Of a stretch of DNA of 64,000 nt, positions 56,463 through 64,000 are shown piece after piece (the first letter of the stretch is position 1; each line of letters starts with the position of its first letter). The notes under the pieces are model-generated. The model saw only the letters and a list, made by a program, of their open reading frames with translations. It searched no databases and had not been told where the DNA came from. The position numbers and the translations under genes are program-made. Origin of the DNA: Methylomonas sp. LW13 (lineage in GTDB: Bacteria; Pseudomonadota; Gammaproteobacteria; Methylococcales; Methylomonadaceae); the NCBI RefSeq assembly GCF_016865255.1, contig NZ_CP033381.1:4464001-4528000 (forward strand), read 5' to 3'.

Positions 56463-59000
56463 TTAAAAAGGTAGTTTGATATCGGGTTTGATTTGCAGCA
56501 TCAGCTGCCTGAATTGAGCTTGAATACGTTGCATCGCATCCTGGCTATCCGCTTCAAAACGCAGAGTTAGAACCGGTGTGGTATTAGAGGCTCTGACCAG
56601 GCCCCAGCCGTCAGCAAATTCGACGCGCATGCCGTCGATATTGATGATCTTGCCGTCTTTAAACTTGGCCTGGCTGAATAGCTGTTCCACGAAGCGGACG
56701 CCTTCGCCTTCAGCCAGAGGCACATGCAGCTCCGGTGTATTGATACTATCCGGCAGTTCGGCAAATACGTCGCTACTGCTACGCATATCAGCAGACAGAA
56801 TTTCAATCAGCCGCGCCGCCGCATATAAGGCGTCGTCGAAACCAAACCAACGGTCGTTAAAGAAAATATGTCCACTCATCTCACCGGCCAGCGCCGCCGT
56901 GGTTTCCTTGAGTTTGGCTTTCATCAGCGAATGGCCACTTTTCCACATCAACGGCCGACCGCCGCGTTTGACGATTTGATCGTGCAAATGCCGGGAGCAT
57001 TTCACGTCGTAAATAATTTCCGCACCCGGTTTATTGGCCAAGACATCGCGGGCATACAGCATCATTTGCCGATCCGGCCAAATAATTTTGCCGCCGGAAT
57101 CGACCACGCCAATTCGGTCGCCGTCGCCGTCGAACGCTACGCCTATATCGGCCTCGTAATGCTTCACAGCCTTAATCAGATCGCCCAGATTTTCCGGCTT
57201 GCTGGGATCGGGATGATGATTGGGAAAATTGCCGTCAATCTCGCAATACAACTCGATCACTTCGCAACCCATCGTGCGCAACAGAATCGGTGCCAGTTGT
57301 CCGGCCGCACCGTTGCCGCAATCGACAGCCACTTTCATCGGTCTAACCAAATGCACATCGTCAGAAATCATGCCGATATATTCGTTGCTGAATAGACTAT
57401 TCAGCTCGATGGAACCCGGCGTGCCTTCGCTGAAATCACCGGCCTCAATGCGTTTTTTTAATTGTTGAATCTTGTCGCCGGATAAAGTTTCACCGTTCAA
57501 AACCAGTTTCAGGCCGTTATAGTCAGCCGGATTGTGGCTACCGGTGATCATCACACCGCTACGGCCTTCGCTGTGCTGGGTGACAAAATACAGCAGCGGC
57601 GTCGGTACCAAGCCAATGTTTAATACATCGCAACCTGCTTCGGTAATGCCTTTTGCCAACGCATCCGCCAAGCCGGGGCTGGATAGCCGGCCGTCCCTGC
57701 CCATCACAATAGTCTTGATATTTAGCTGCCTGGCTTCGCTGCCCAAAGCCCGGCCGATCTTGTGCACCGTTTCCGGCGTCAAGCCGCGCCCGACAATGCC
57801 GCGAATATCATAAGTACGGAAAATATCGGCAAAAGACTCGCCTGCCGTCGGCGCAACGTTTGGCATCGCCACGGGTGCCGATTTCTCGGCGGGAGCAACC
57901 GCACTCAGCGGCGCCTGCTCGGCCACGCTGATAGGCGCCGTGCCCAAGCTGACCGGCACACTGGCATAGTGTTCGGCGGTTTTAGGCGACTCTTCGATAA
58001 AATCAATATCGAACGACTCGTCGAAAAAATCGTACTCGCCCAATTCGTCAGGGACTTTACTCGGGCTTTTTTCTTGCTCCAGGATGCGTTTAAACTGCGC
58101 CAAAGTCGAAATAATCGGCCGCATTTCATCGAGTTGCACCGGATAGTGGCCAACTTGCTTGCCGGTCATCATGTCCTTGGCGGCCTTTAAAATACTGCTT
58201 TGGTCATGATGCAGATAATCGGCCAATTTACGATAACCGATAAAAAACGCCAAACAACCCAACAAAGCGGGGATCAAGATAATGCAGGAAAATAAAATGA
58301 TGTCGTCGGTACTGGTGCCGCCACCTATGGAAAGCTCCAACGACCAGCGGCTGTTAGTCAGCGGCATCACTTGCGGCTCCTCCGCCTTCAATTCCTGCAT
58401 GCCGACACTAGCCAATACCGCCTGCTCTTGCTTGATCTCCACATAACCGTTGCCGACAGCAGTCTTGCTAATCAGCTGTTGCAATAAATCCGGCTTTAAA
58501 CTAACCAAAATCACGCCGATTACCTGCTGGTTTTGACTGACCGCAGCCGTCATTGCCAAATGCCGATGCTCGCCCTCGCCTTGCACGAAGGGCTTTTGCT
58601 TGGCGGTCAGCGTGGCGCGCACCATTTCCAAATCGGCAAAGCCCATATTCGGCACTTGGCTAAGATCCGGCTCGCTGACCGTCGCCGGCAACAAGCGCAC
58701 ACGCAGCGCTTGTGGAATCGTATTCTGTAGCCTGGCAGCGACATTATCCAAGGTCGCTGGATTATGGCTATCGCTGGCAAGTGCCGCCACCACATCCGGC
58801 GCCTGCGCCAGACCGTCGATGACCCGCTGCAAGGTCTCAATCTGGCTGACAATGCTGACTGTCATGCCGCTGGCGATTGCAGTGGTACTGGTTTGCTGGG
58901 TTTCGCTAACCTGGGCCGCCGAAAACCAATAGGCGCCGCCACCGGCCAATAACACCATCAGCGCCGCGATGCCCGCTACTATGCTAAATATGCGTCCCAT
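56463..59000 (-). CDS. algC: phosphomannomutase/phosphoglucomutase with membrane sensor-like N-terminus
   Basis: An 845-residue protein. The C-terminal 455 residues are an AlgC-type mutase with phosphoserine Ser488 in TGSHNPADYNG and the metal loop DGDGDR near 630. The N-terminal 260 residues carry two membrane helices (about 4-26 and 234-256) around a periplasmic domain, giving the layout of a sensor input module. A Ser/Ala/Pro-rich linker (340-390) joins the two. The enzyme supplies mannose-1-P or glucose-1-P for polysaccharides. The long form is also known for algC of pseudomonads. Confidence 0.92.
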   Translation of the reverse strand: MGRIFSIVAGIAALMVLLAGGGAYWFSAAQVSETQQTSTTAIASGMTVSIVSQIETLQRVIDGLAQAPDVVAALASDSHNPATLDNVAARLQNTIPQALRVRLLPATVSEPDLSQVPNMGFADLEMVRATLTAKQKPFVQGEGEHRHLAMTAAVSQNQQVIGVILVSLKPDLLQQLISKTAVGNGYVEIKQEQAVLASVGMQELKAEEPQVMPLTNSRWSLELSIGGGTSTDDIILFSCIILIPALLGCLAFFIGYRKLADYLHHDQSSILKAAKDMMTGKQVGHYPVQLDEMRPIISTLAQFKRILEQEKSPSKVPDELGEYDFFDESFDIDFIEESPKTAEHYASVPVSLGTAPISVAEQAPLSAVAPAEKSAPVAMPNVAPTAGESFADIFRTYDIRGIVGRGLTPETVHKIGRALGSEARQLNIKTIVMGRDGRLSSPGLADALAKGITEAGCDVLNIGLVPTPLLYFVTQHSEGRSGVMITGSHNPADYNGLKLVLNGETLSGDKIQQLKKRIEAGDFSEGTPGSIELNSLFSNEYIGMISDDVHLVRPMKVAVDCGNGAAGQLAPILLRTMGCEVIELYCEIDGNFPNHHPDPSKPENLGDLIKAVKHYEADIGVAFDGDGDRIGVVDSGGKIIWPDRQMMLYARDVLANKPGAEIIYDVKCSRHLHDQIVKRGGRPLMWKSGHSLMKAKLKETTAALAGEMSGHIFFNDRWFGFDDALYAAARLIEILSADMRSSSDVFAELPDSINTPELHVPLAEGEGVRFVEQLFSQAKFKDGKIINIDGMRVEFADGWGLVRASNTTPVLTLRFEADSQDAMQRIQAQFRQLMLQIKPDIKLPF

Positions 59001-59015
59001 CCGTCGCGACTCCGC

Positions 59016-59471
59016 TTAGTGCCGGCCGCTGTGTCCAAAACCGCCGCTGCCGCGATGGCTTTCGTCGAAATCAGCGACGCACTCAAACTCGGCCTGTGCC
59101 ACCGGCACAAACACCATTTGCGCGATGCGTTCACCTATTTCGACGGTAAATGCGCTATTGCCGCGATTCCAGCAGGAGATAAACACCTGCCCCTGGTAAT
59201 CAGAGTCGATCAAACCCACCAAATTACCCAGCACGATGCCGTGCTTATGCCCCAGTCCCGAGCGCGGCAGCAACACCGCCGCCAAATGCGGATCGTCGAT
59301 ATGAATGGCTAGGCCGGTAGGTATCAGGGCCGTTTCGCCCGGCTGCAAGGTCAAGGCCTGATCCAGACAGGCGCGCAAATCCAGCCCCGCAGAGCCGTGG
59401 GTAGCGTAGGCGGGCAAAGCAATCTCCCGGCCCAGACGCGGATCAAGAATTTTTAACTGGATTTTTTTCAT
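59016..59471 (-). CDS. dut: dUTP diphosphatase
   Basis: Trimeric dUTPase of 151 residues that keeps uracil out of DNA. Motifs: AGLDLRA (I), [11 protein letters not shown] (II), [11 protein letters not shown] (III), GERIAQMVF (IV) and a glycine-rich C-terminus ([11 protein letters not shown]). It overlaps the end of coaBC by 29 bases. Confidence 0.97.
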   Translation of the reverse strand: MKKIQLKILDPRLGREIALPAYATHGSAGLDLRACLDQALTLQPGETALIPTGLAIHIDDPHLAAVLLPRSGLGHKHGIVLGNLVGLIDSDYQGQVFISCWNRGNSAFTVEIGERIAQMVFVPVAQAEFECVADFDESHRGSGGFGHSGRH

Positions 59472-60654
59472 GCAATTTCTCGGCTATCAGTTTAAGCAGC
59501 TGTGCGGCTAAGGTATGTTTATCGGTCATCGGCAGGATTTGTTGACCACCCGGCCAAAATACTTGCAAGGCGTTGCGATCACTCTCGAAACCGCCTTCAG
59601 CCTGCCCAACCCAATTCGCGGCGATCAGGTCCAGGTGTTTGCTTTGCAGCTTGTGTTTGGCGTAATTTTCCAGATCGTCGGTTTCCGCGGCAAATCCCAC
59701 AACCAAGGGTTTTGGTTGCAGTGCAGCCACCGCGGCAATGATGTCCGGATTTTTTATCAAGGCTATCTTGCTGGTGTCGCCAGCCTTTTTTATCTTGCTA
59801 TCAGCCAGCTGTTGCGGCCGGTAATCCGCTACCGCCGCCGCACCGATGTAAATATCTGCAATCCGGCTATGCATCATCACTGCATCATACATTTGCAAGG
59901 CGGTTTCCACTGGAATAAGTTTGGCGCCGGCCGGCACGGCTAAGCTGACCGGGCCACTGACCAGTGTCACGTTGGCACCGGCTGAGAGGGCGGCGACGGC
60001 CAAGGCATACCCCATTTTGCCCGAACTGCGGTTAGTGATGTACCGCACCGGATCAAGCGGCTCTCGCGTCGGTCCGGCACTGATGACTATATTAATGCCC
60101 GACAGAAAACCGGGCTGCTCAGGCGCCAGCAGTTGCCGACAAATCTCGGCCGGCTCGACCATGCGTCCCAAGCCTTGCTCGCCGCAAGCCTGCTCTCCAG
60201 CCGCCGGGCCGATGCATTGCACACCATGGCTTTGCAGCCTGGCAACATTCTCTTGGGTTACCGGTTTACGCCACATTGCCTGGTTCATCGCCGGCGCGAC
60301 CCATACTGGGCACTCGGCCGCAAGATACAAGGTAGATAGCAAATCATCCGCCAAACCATGCGCCATTTTCGCCAAGGTATCGGCGGTCGCCGGCGCAATC
60401 AGCAATAGGTCTGCCCAGCGTGCCAAATGGATATGGCTCATGGCCTGTTCCTGCTCGACATCCAGCAAATCGCTATGCACGGCATGGCCGCTCAAGGCCT
60501 GAAAGGTCAGCGGCGTAACAAACTGGCGGGCGGCTGCGGTCATCACTACGCGAACTTCATGGCCTTGCTTCCGCAACAAGCGCACCAGTTCTGCCGCTTT
60601 ATACGCCGCGATACCGCCGCAAACCCCCAACAAAATTCGCTTGTTAATGTCCAT
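59443..60654 (-). CDS. coaBC: bifunctional phosphopantothenoylcysteine decarboxylase/synthase
   Basis: Two steps of coenzyme A synthesis in one 403-residue protein. The CoaC flavoprotein half (1-185) has [18 protein letters not shown] and the active PAMNQAMW. The CoaB half (from 190) has [20 protein letters not shown] and the KIKK region. It is the first gene of the coaBC-dut-algC-argB group. Confidence 0.96.
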   Translation of the reverse strand: MDINKRILLGVCGGIAAYKAAELVRLLRKQGHEVRVVMTAAARQFVTPLTFQALSGHAVHSDLLDVEQEQAMSHIHLARWADLLLIAPATADTLAKMAHGLADDLLSTLYLAAECPVWVAPAMNQAMWRKPVTQENVARLQSHGVQCIGPAAGEQACGEQGLGRMVEPAEICRQLLAPEQPGFLSGINIVISAGPTREPLDPVRYITNRSSGKMGYALAVAALSAGANVTLVSGPVSLAVPAGAKLIPVETALQMYDAVMMHSRIADIYIGAAAVADYRPQQLADSKIKKAGDTSKIALIKNPDIIAAVAALQPKPLVVGFAAETDDLENYAKHKLQSKHLDLIAANWVGQAEGGFESDRNALQVFWPGGQQILPMTDKHTLAAQLLKLIAEKLHEKNPVKNS

Positions 60655-60939
60655 ACCCCCAGAAGATCAGTTCTTGGAATTATGGCAAACTCGACCTTTG
60701 ATGTATAGGAACAGCTCATTTTGCACTCAGTCCGCACCGCCACACCTTAAACCTTAGATTTTACAGTTGCCTTGCTGAAAACCGGCCTACTGTATTGAAC
60801 CTTTTTGCCGCCACACGGAATACACCGCGAAATAAGTTTCGTCGATTAACCAGGCAAACAGCACGATCTAATGAGATTGGTGCGGCTTATTCATAAAAAC
60901 CCTGAGCCTTATCCATAGACAGATTAAAAAGGTAAAACC

Positions 60940-61827
60940 ATGAAAATTACGCGCACTCCCCTCATCGCCCTCAGTTTAAGCGGAGCGCTTGTGCTACCTA
61001 CCGCGCAAGCTGCCAATATTTCCTTAAGCAGTAACATCTGGACGACAAGCGGCGCAGCAGGACTGATTTACGGGGACAATACGGTCAATAACTCACCGAC
61101 TGGAAACGCTCAGTTCGGTTACCTGTCGACATCCGGTGGCGTCTATGGTGTTTCGTCTTTGGTTCTGAGGGATGAAGGGCGCGGCACCGAGAACCAAACC
61201 AATGGCTCGAAAATTCAATCGAATGCTTTCAGTGCTAATGCGAATGACACGCTGACTTTGCAATTCAATTACATTTCAACCGATGGCCGTGGTTATGACG
61301 ACTACGCCTGGGCGCGCTTGGTCAATGCGGATACCCACAACACTGCCGCTTGGTTGTTTACAGCCCGCAGCACCAATTCCGCCACCGGTAATGTCGTGCC
61401 CGGTAACGTGTTGGATCGTCAGGTAGATAACAACTTACCGGATGAGCTCGATGCGGTATTGAATGACGGTAACACCATTGGCTTTGCTGCGGCTGGCACA
61501 AGCTGGATACCGTTGGGTGGTTCAAGCGGCATTTGCTGGGATAACGCCAACACCTGTGGCCCGACCGGCTGGATTAAGTCCGCTTACTCATTCACCGCAA
61601 CCGGATCGTATTTTCTCGAGTTTGGGGTGATCAACTGGGGCGACGAAGCGTTTGATACCGCACTTGCTTTTGATTTTGGCGGGCTACAGCAAGTGAATTT
61701 CAGCGGTGTCACAATAGTGCCGCCACCCGCGACGGTGCCTCTACCTGGCGGCTTCCTGCTGATGTCTTTGGGCATGGGCTTAGTCAGCGCAATTTCTCGT
61801 AGGAGCAAATTTGCCGGCCAATCCTGA
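60940..61827 (+). CDS. PEP-CTERM secreted protein
   Basis: Protein of 295 residues with a signal peptide (cleavage near AQA, residue 24), a beta-rich body with a conserved-looking cysteine pair (ICWDNANTCGPTGW), and a sorting tail VPLPGGFLLMSLGMGLVSA followed by SRRSK. The NF038132-like body has no known activity. AAAAAGGTAAAACC precedes the ATG. It is likely exported to the cell surface or matrix. Confidence 0.85.
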   Translation: MKITRTPLIALSLSGALVLPTAQAANISLSSNIWTTSGAAGLIYGDNTVNNSPTGNAQFGYLSTSGGVYGVSSLVLRDEGRGTENQTNGSKIQSNAFSANANDTLTLQFNYISTDGRGYDDYAWARLVNADTHNTAAWLFTARSTNSATGNVVPGNVLDRQVDNNLPDELDAVLNDGNTIGFAAAGTSWIPLGGSSGICWDNANTCGPTGWIKSAYSFTATGSYFLEFGVINWGDEAFDTALAFDFGGLQQVNFSGVTIVPPPATVPLPGGFLLMSLGMGLVSAISRRSKFAGQS

Positions 61828-61976
61828 AAACTCTGCGGCAAGTCATCTTGATAATAAATCAGGGGATGATTTTGTCTGTTCTGTACTAATGAAAACCGCG
61901 AGCCAAACCAGGCTCCGCGCCGGCAGATCCGCCACAACCACATCAAAAACAACAGTTTAAATCGCCGTAAAATTAA

Positions 61977-62238
61977 CCCTGTGATATATTCGCGCCAGAC
62001 TTACCTGCCCATATGGGCAATATAGCCTCAGCAAAACAGGCGGTATAGTGCGGACAACCTTGAAGCAGTTCCGGTAAAGCTAACACCCTCAGCGGCCCCG
62101 GAACTATTTCAAGGTTTGCCAACATCCTGCGGGATGCAATCAAGCGCAATTGCACGGAAACTCGGCCATATGGGCGATCAAGCACTTGCAATGTATACGG
62201 TAGCTGGAAGCTTGGAGGATTGACGCTTCAATCCTTTT
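61977..62238 (+). ncRNA. structured RNA with long-range rod fold (6S-like architecture)
   Basis: Outer pairing: ATATATT-c-GC (61984-61993) with GCAATGTAT (62188-62196). Long-range stem: GCCCATATGG (62007-62016) with CCATATGGGC (62166-62175), perfect. Apical arm: AACCTTGAA (62056-62064) with TTCAAGGTT (62108-62116), and AGTTCCGG (62067-62074) with CCGGAACT (62098-62105). Two small hairpins lie on the 3' side: CATCC-TGCG-GGATG (62123-62136) and GCAAT/ATTGC (62136-62153). An intrinsic terminator follows at once. A rod with an open middle and own terminator is the plan of 6S RNA, but length and primary motifs are not decisive. It could instead be a leader of the downstream lytic transglycosylase gene. 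Confidence 0.6.
62217..62238 (+). terminator. rho-independent terminator of the structured RNA
   Basis: GGATTGA (62217-62223), loop CGCT, TCAATCC (62228-62234), then TTTT. It lies 50 bases before the next gene, so transcription from upstream would normally stop here. Confidence 0.88.
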
Positions 62239-62288
62239 CCGGCCGGGTTTAGAAGAGCCTAGTCTCAGCAATACAGAACGAGAATTTT

Positions 62289-63146
62289 ATGAACTTGAAA
62301 CGCCAATCGCTAATTGCCGTATGTTTAGGTCTCGCCGCCCAAATCGGCAACGCCCAGGACGTAGCGCCGGTTAATCTGGAACAAATCCGCAAGACCGCTG
62401 CCGATTTCGAACACGGCCGGATGGTCAAACAAGATTATCGCCAGGCGTTTGATATGTACTGCAAGGCCGCGCTGCAAGGCGATGCCGAATCGGCTTACAG
62501 CATCGGATTTATGTATTTCAACGGCCGCGGCGTGGCTCGTAGCATACCGCTGGCCAGTCACTGGTTTAAACAAGCGGCGGAACACGGCGATAGTCACGCC
62601 AAGCAAATGCTGACCCGTTTCGGCGATGTCGCACCCAGTGACGACCCAGCCTGCCAACCACCGACTCCGGAACCCGAAGTGAAGCTGGTCGCTGATCCCA
62701 ATCCTAACCGCGAACGGGTAGAGGCTTGGGTAAAAGAAATTGCCCCCATTTACAGCATCGATCCGCAACTGATCATGGCGGTGATTCAGGCCGAATCGGC
62801 TTTCAACCCCAGTGCACTGTCCGGTAAAAATGCCCAAGGTCTGATGCAACTCATTCCGGAAACCGCCGAGCGCTTTGGGGTAAAAGACAGCTGGAATCCC
62901 ATTCAAAATATCAAAGGCGGCACCGCTTATCTACACTGGCTGCTAAGACATTTCGAAGGTAAAGTCGATTTGGTGCTGGCCGCTTATAACGCCGGCGAAG
63001 GTGCAGTAGAACGCTATCAGGGCATCCCGCCTTATCAGGAAACTCGCAATTACGTTAAGCAAATTCTCGCAGCCTATCAGAAGCCAACCCATCCGGTACC
63101 GCCGCAAGAATTGCAAAAAAACTTGGTTATCGAACAAAAAACCTAA
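62289..63146 (+). CDS. lytic transglycosylase with Sel1-like repeats
   Basis: Periplasmic peptidoglycan-cleaving enzyme of 285 residues. It has a signal peptide (1-22), Sel1-like helical repeats at about 38-110 (SAYSIGFMYFNGRGVARSIP) and an SLT domain at about 140-255. The catalytic Glu169 is in IQAESAFNP, followed by AQGLMQLIPETAERFGV and LAAYNAGEGAV. The Sel1 part probably mediates protein contacts. Confidence 0.92.
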   Translation: MNLKRQSLIAVCLGLAAQIGNAQDVAPVNLEQIRKTAADFEHGRMVKQDYRQAFDMYCKAALQGDAESAYSIGFMYFNGRGVARSIPLASHWFKQAAEHGDSHAKQMLTRFGDVAPSDDPACQPPTPEPEVKLVADPNPNRERVEAWVKEIAPIYSIDPQLIMAVIQAESAFNPSALSGKNAQGLMQLIPETAERFGVKDSWNPIQNIKGGTAYLHWLLRHFEGKVDLVLAAYNAGEGAVERYQGIPPYQETRNYVKQILAAYQKPTHPVPPQELQKNLVIEQKT

Positions 63147-63185
63147 GTTACCGCCCCCCCTCTCCAGCTATCCAAACCTGGGAAT

Positions 63186-63216
63186 ACGGTATTTCGTAAT
63201 ATTGACGAAATACCGT
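63186..63216. promoter_or_regulatory. perfect 12-base inverted repeat, possible operator
   Basis: ACGGTATTTCGT (63186-63197), spacer AATATTG, ACGAAATACCGT (63205-63216). It lies between the transglycosylase stop and the diguanylate cyclase unit. No T-run follows, so a DNA-binding site is as likely as a terminator. Confidence 0.55.
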
Positions 63217-63411
63217 CTGCACTTAGCATCCATATCCCGCATTATCCAGCCCCTCTTCCATTTTTTCATTCCTGCCAAACTCCTTCAACAACAGGCAGTT
63301 ACCCAACAACAGCTTTAAAGACCGCACGTCTGGCACAAGAATTGATCCAGTTGAGCCAACAAACCTCGGTTAACGAGATTTCCGGCCACTCAATTCAAAT
63401 GGGTTATTGTC

Positions 63412-63492
63412 ATGAACGTTGATAATTCGATCTTCTCTAGCGCAGTGTTGACTGCCATCGATTCAGCCACTGACTTAATGGAGGCGCTGTGA
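63412..63492 (+). CDS. 26-codon small frame coupled to the diguanylate cyclase
   Basis: ATG at 63412 to TGA at 63490-63492; the peptide begins [10 protein letters not shown] and ends ATDLMEAL. Its stop overlaps the next start (TGATG), a common sign of coupling. No strong ribosome binding site precedes it, so translation is uncertain. It could be a small regulatory or leader peptide. Confidence 0.45.
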   Translation: MNVDNSIFSSAVLTAIDSATDLMEAL

Positions 63493-64000
63493 TGGATAAC
63501 CGAATCAAAGTCCAGCAACATAAATACACTGTTGTTTCACCCATCGTCGCCCAGCGCTGGCTTAGCCAAACACCGGCATGCGAAACCGACAGCGAATGCT
63601 GTCAATTGAATCAATCCCGAGCCGAGCTTGCGGCATTGGAACGCGCCCTGGCGATTAGTCAGCAACAGCTGGCCGACGCCCGCCGACAAATCGAGTCGCT
63701 GAACGCCACTCGCAAAACCTTGGAACAGCAACTACTGGAAAGTAACGAGAATTACAGGCAAGCGCTGCATTGCGCACATCATGACGAGTTAACCGGCTTA
63801 CCTAATCGAGTTTTATTGCTGGATAGACTGCAACAGGCCATGGCCCAAGCGGATCGCCAGCAACGGCCGGTCGCCCTATTGTTTATCGATCTGGACGAAT
63901 TCAAAAACATCAACGACGAACTCGGCCACGCGGCCGGCGACCAATTACTGAAAGAAGTGGCGGAACGCTTGTCGGCTTGTCTGCGCTGCGGCGACACCGC
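63492..64000 (+). CDS. diguanylate cyclase, N-terminal part (cut by window edge)
   Basis: The first 169 residues are seen. A coiled-coil region lies at about 40-90 ([20 protein letters not shown]). A GGDEF domain then begins with [17 protein letters not shown], followed by [20 protein letters not shown]; the catalytic GGDEF loop lies beyond the edge. GGAGG is 7 bases before the ATG at 63492. It makes (or, if degenerate, only senses) cyclic di-GMP; no membrane segment is present. Confidence 0.88.
   Translation, partial: MDNRIKVQQHKYTVVSPIVAQRWLSQTPACETDSECCQLNQSRAELAALERALAISQQQLADARRQIESLNATRKTLEQQLLESNENYRQALHCAHHDELTGLPNRVLLLDRLQQAMAQADRQQRPVALLFIDLDEFKNINDELGHAAGDQLLKEVAERLSACLRCGDT

Overview
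The window looks like chromosome of a gammaproteobacterial (type I) methanotroph, most like Methylomonas and relatives. Three things point there. A complete fhcBADC set encodes the formyltransferase/hydrolase complex that makes formate from formyl-tetrahydromethanopterin. A nif accessory cluster is laid out as in Azotobacter (iscA-nifU-nifS ... nifV-cysE-nifW-nifZ-nifM-clpX-nifF). Several secreted proteins carry PEP-CTERM sorting tails. Housekeeping genes (yidC-yidD-rnpA-rpmH, sspAB, murJ-proC, coaBC-dut-algC-argB) are gammaproteobacterial in type and order.

Layout: 1-105, a probable cyclic-di-GMP-I riboswitch on the minus strand serving a gene beyond the left edge. 172-4815 (-), a FecI/FecR/TonB-receptor iron signalling set. 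5148-10303 (+), a membrane GH17 protein, a transglutaminase-like protein, a CNNM/CBS membrane protein and a 2OG-Fe(II) oxygenase. 10361-23803 (-), the nif accessory cluster, broken between nifS and nifV by a 3-kb block of plus-strand PEP-CTERM genes holding an exact 268-bp tandem duplication. Each half has its own sigma-54 promoter and NifA-type upstream site. 23999-29678, a NifZ-like protein, a second TonB receptor with a PepSY membrane protein, and a SagB-type oxidoreductase. 30203-33985 (-), the mnmE-yidC-yidD-rnpA-rpmH group without dnaA beside it. 34147-37415 (+), a lipoprotein, phosphate transport and sspAB. 37608-43528 (+), the C1 block: pterin dehydratase, fhcBADC and a radical SAM protein. 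43525-48021, a small flagellar-tail-like protein, a membrane c-type cytochrome, cspA and clpB with a clear sigma-32 promoter. 48371-64000, PEP-CTERM proteins, an ankyrin protein, an oxidoreductase, rpsT, murJ-proC-yggT, argB-algC-dut-coaBC, a structured RNA with its own terminator, a lytic transglycosylase and the start of a diguanylate cyclase.

The nif genes here do not encode nitrogenase itself. They serve Fe-S supply (IscA, NifU, NifS, CysE for cysteine), homocitrate synthesis (NifV), enzyme maturation (NifW, NifZ, NifM), proteolysis (ClpX) and electron supply (flavodoxin). Two small genes of 55 and 40 codons sit inside this operon with overlapping stop/start codons and are easily missed. 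The Fhc block, with its pterin enzyme, carries the tetrahydromethanopterin-linked step of formaldehyde oxidation.

Most notable for a second look: the structured RNA at 61977-62238, the interrupted and re-promoted nif operon with its recent tandem duplication, the natural glutaredoxin-BolA fusion, and the nif-linked ClpX with an altered substrate-recognition loop. No tRNA, rRNA, CRISPR array, insertion sequence or phage gene was recognised.
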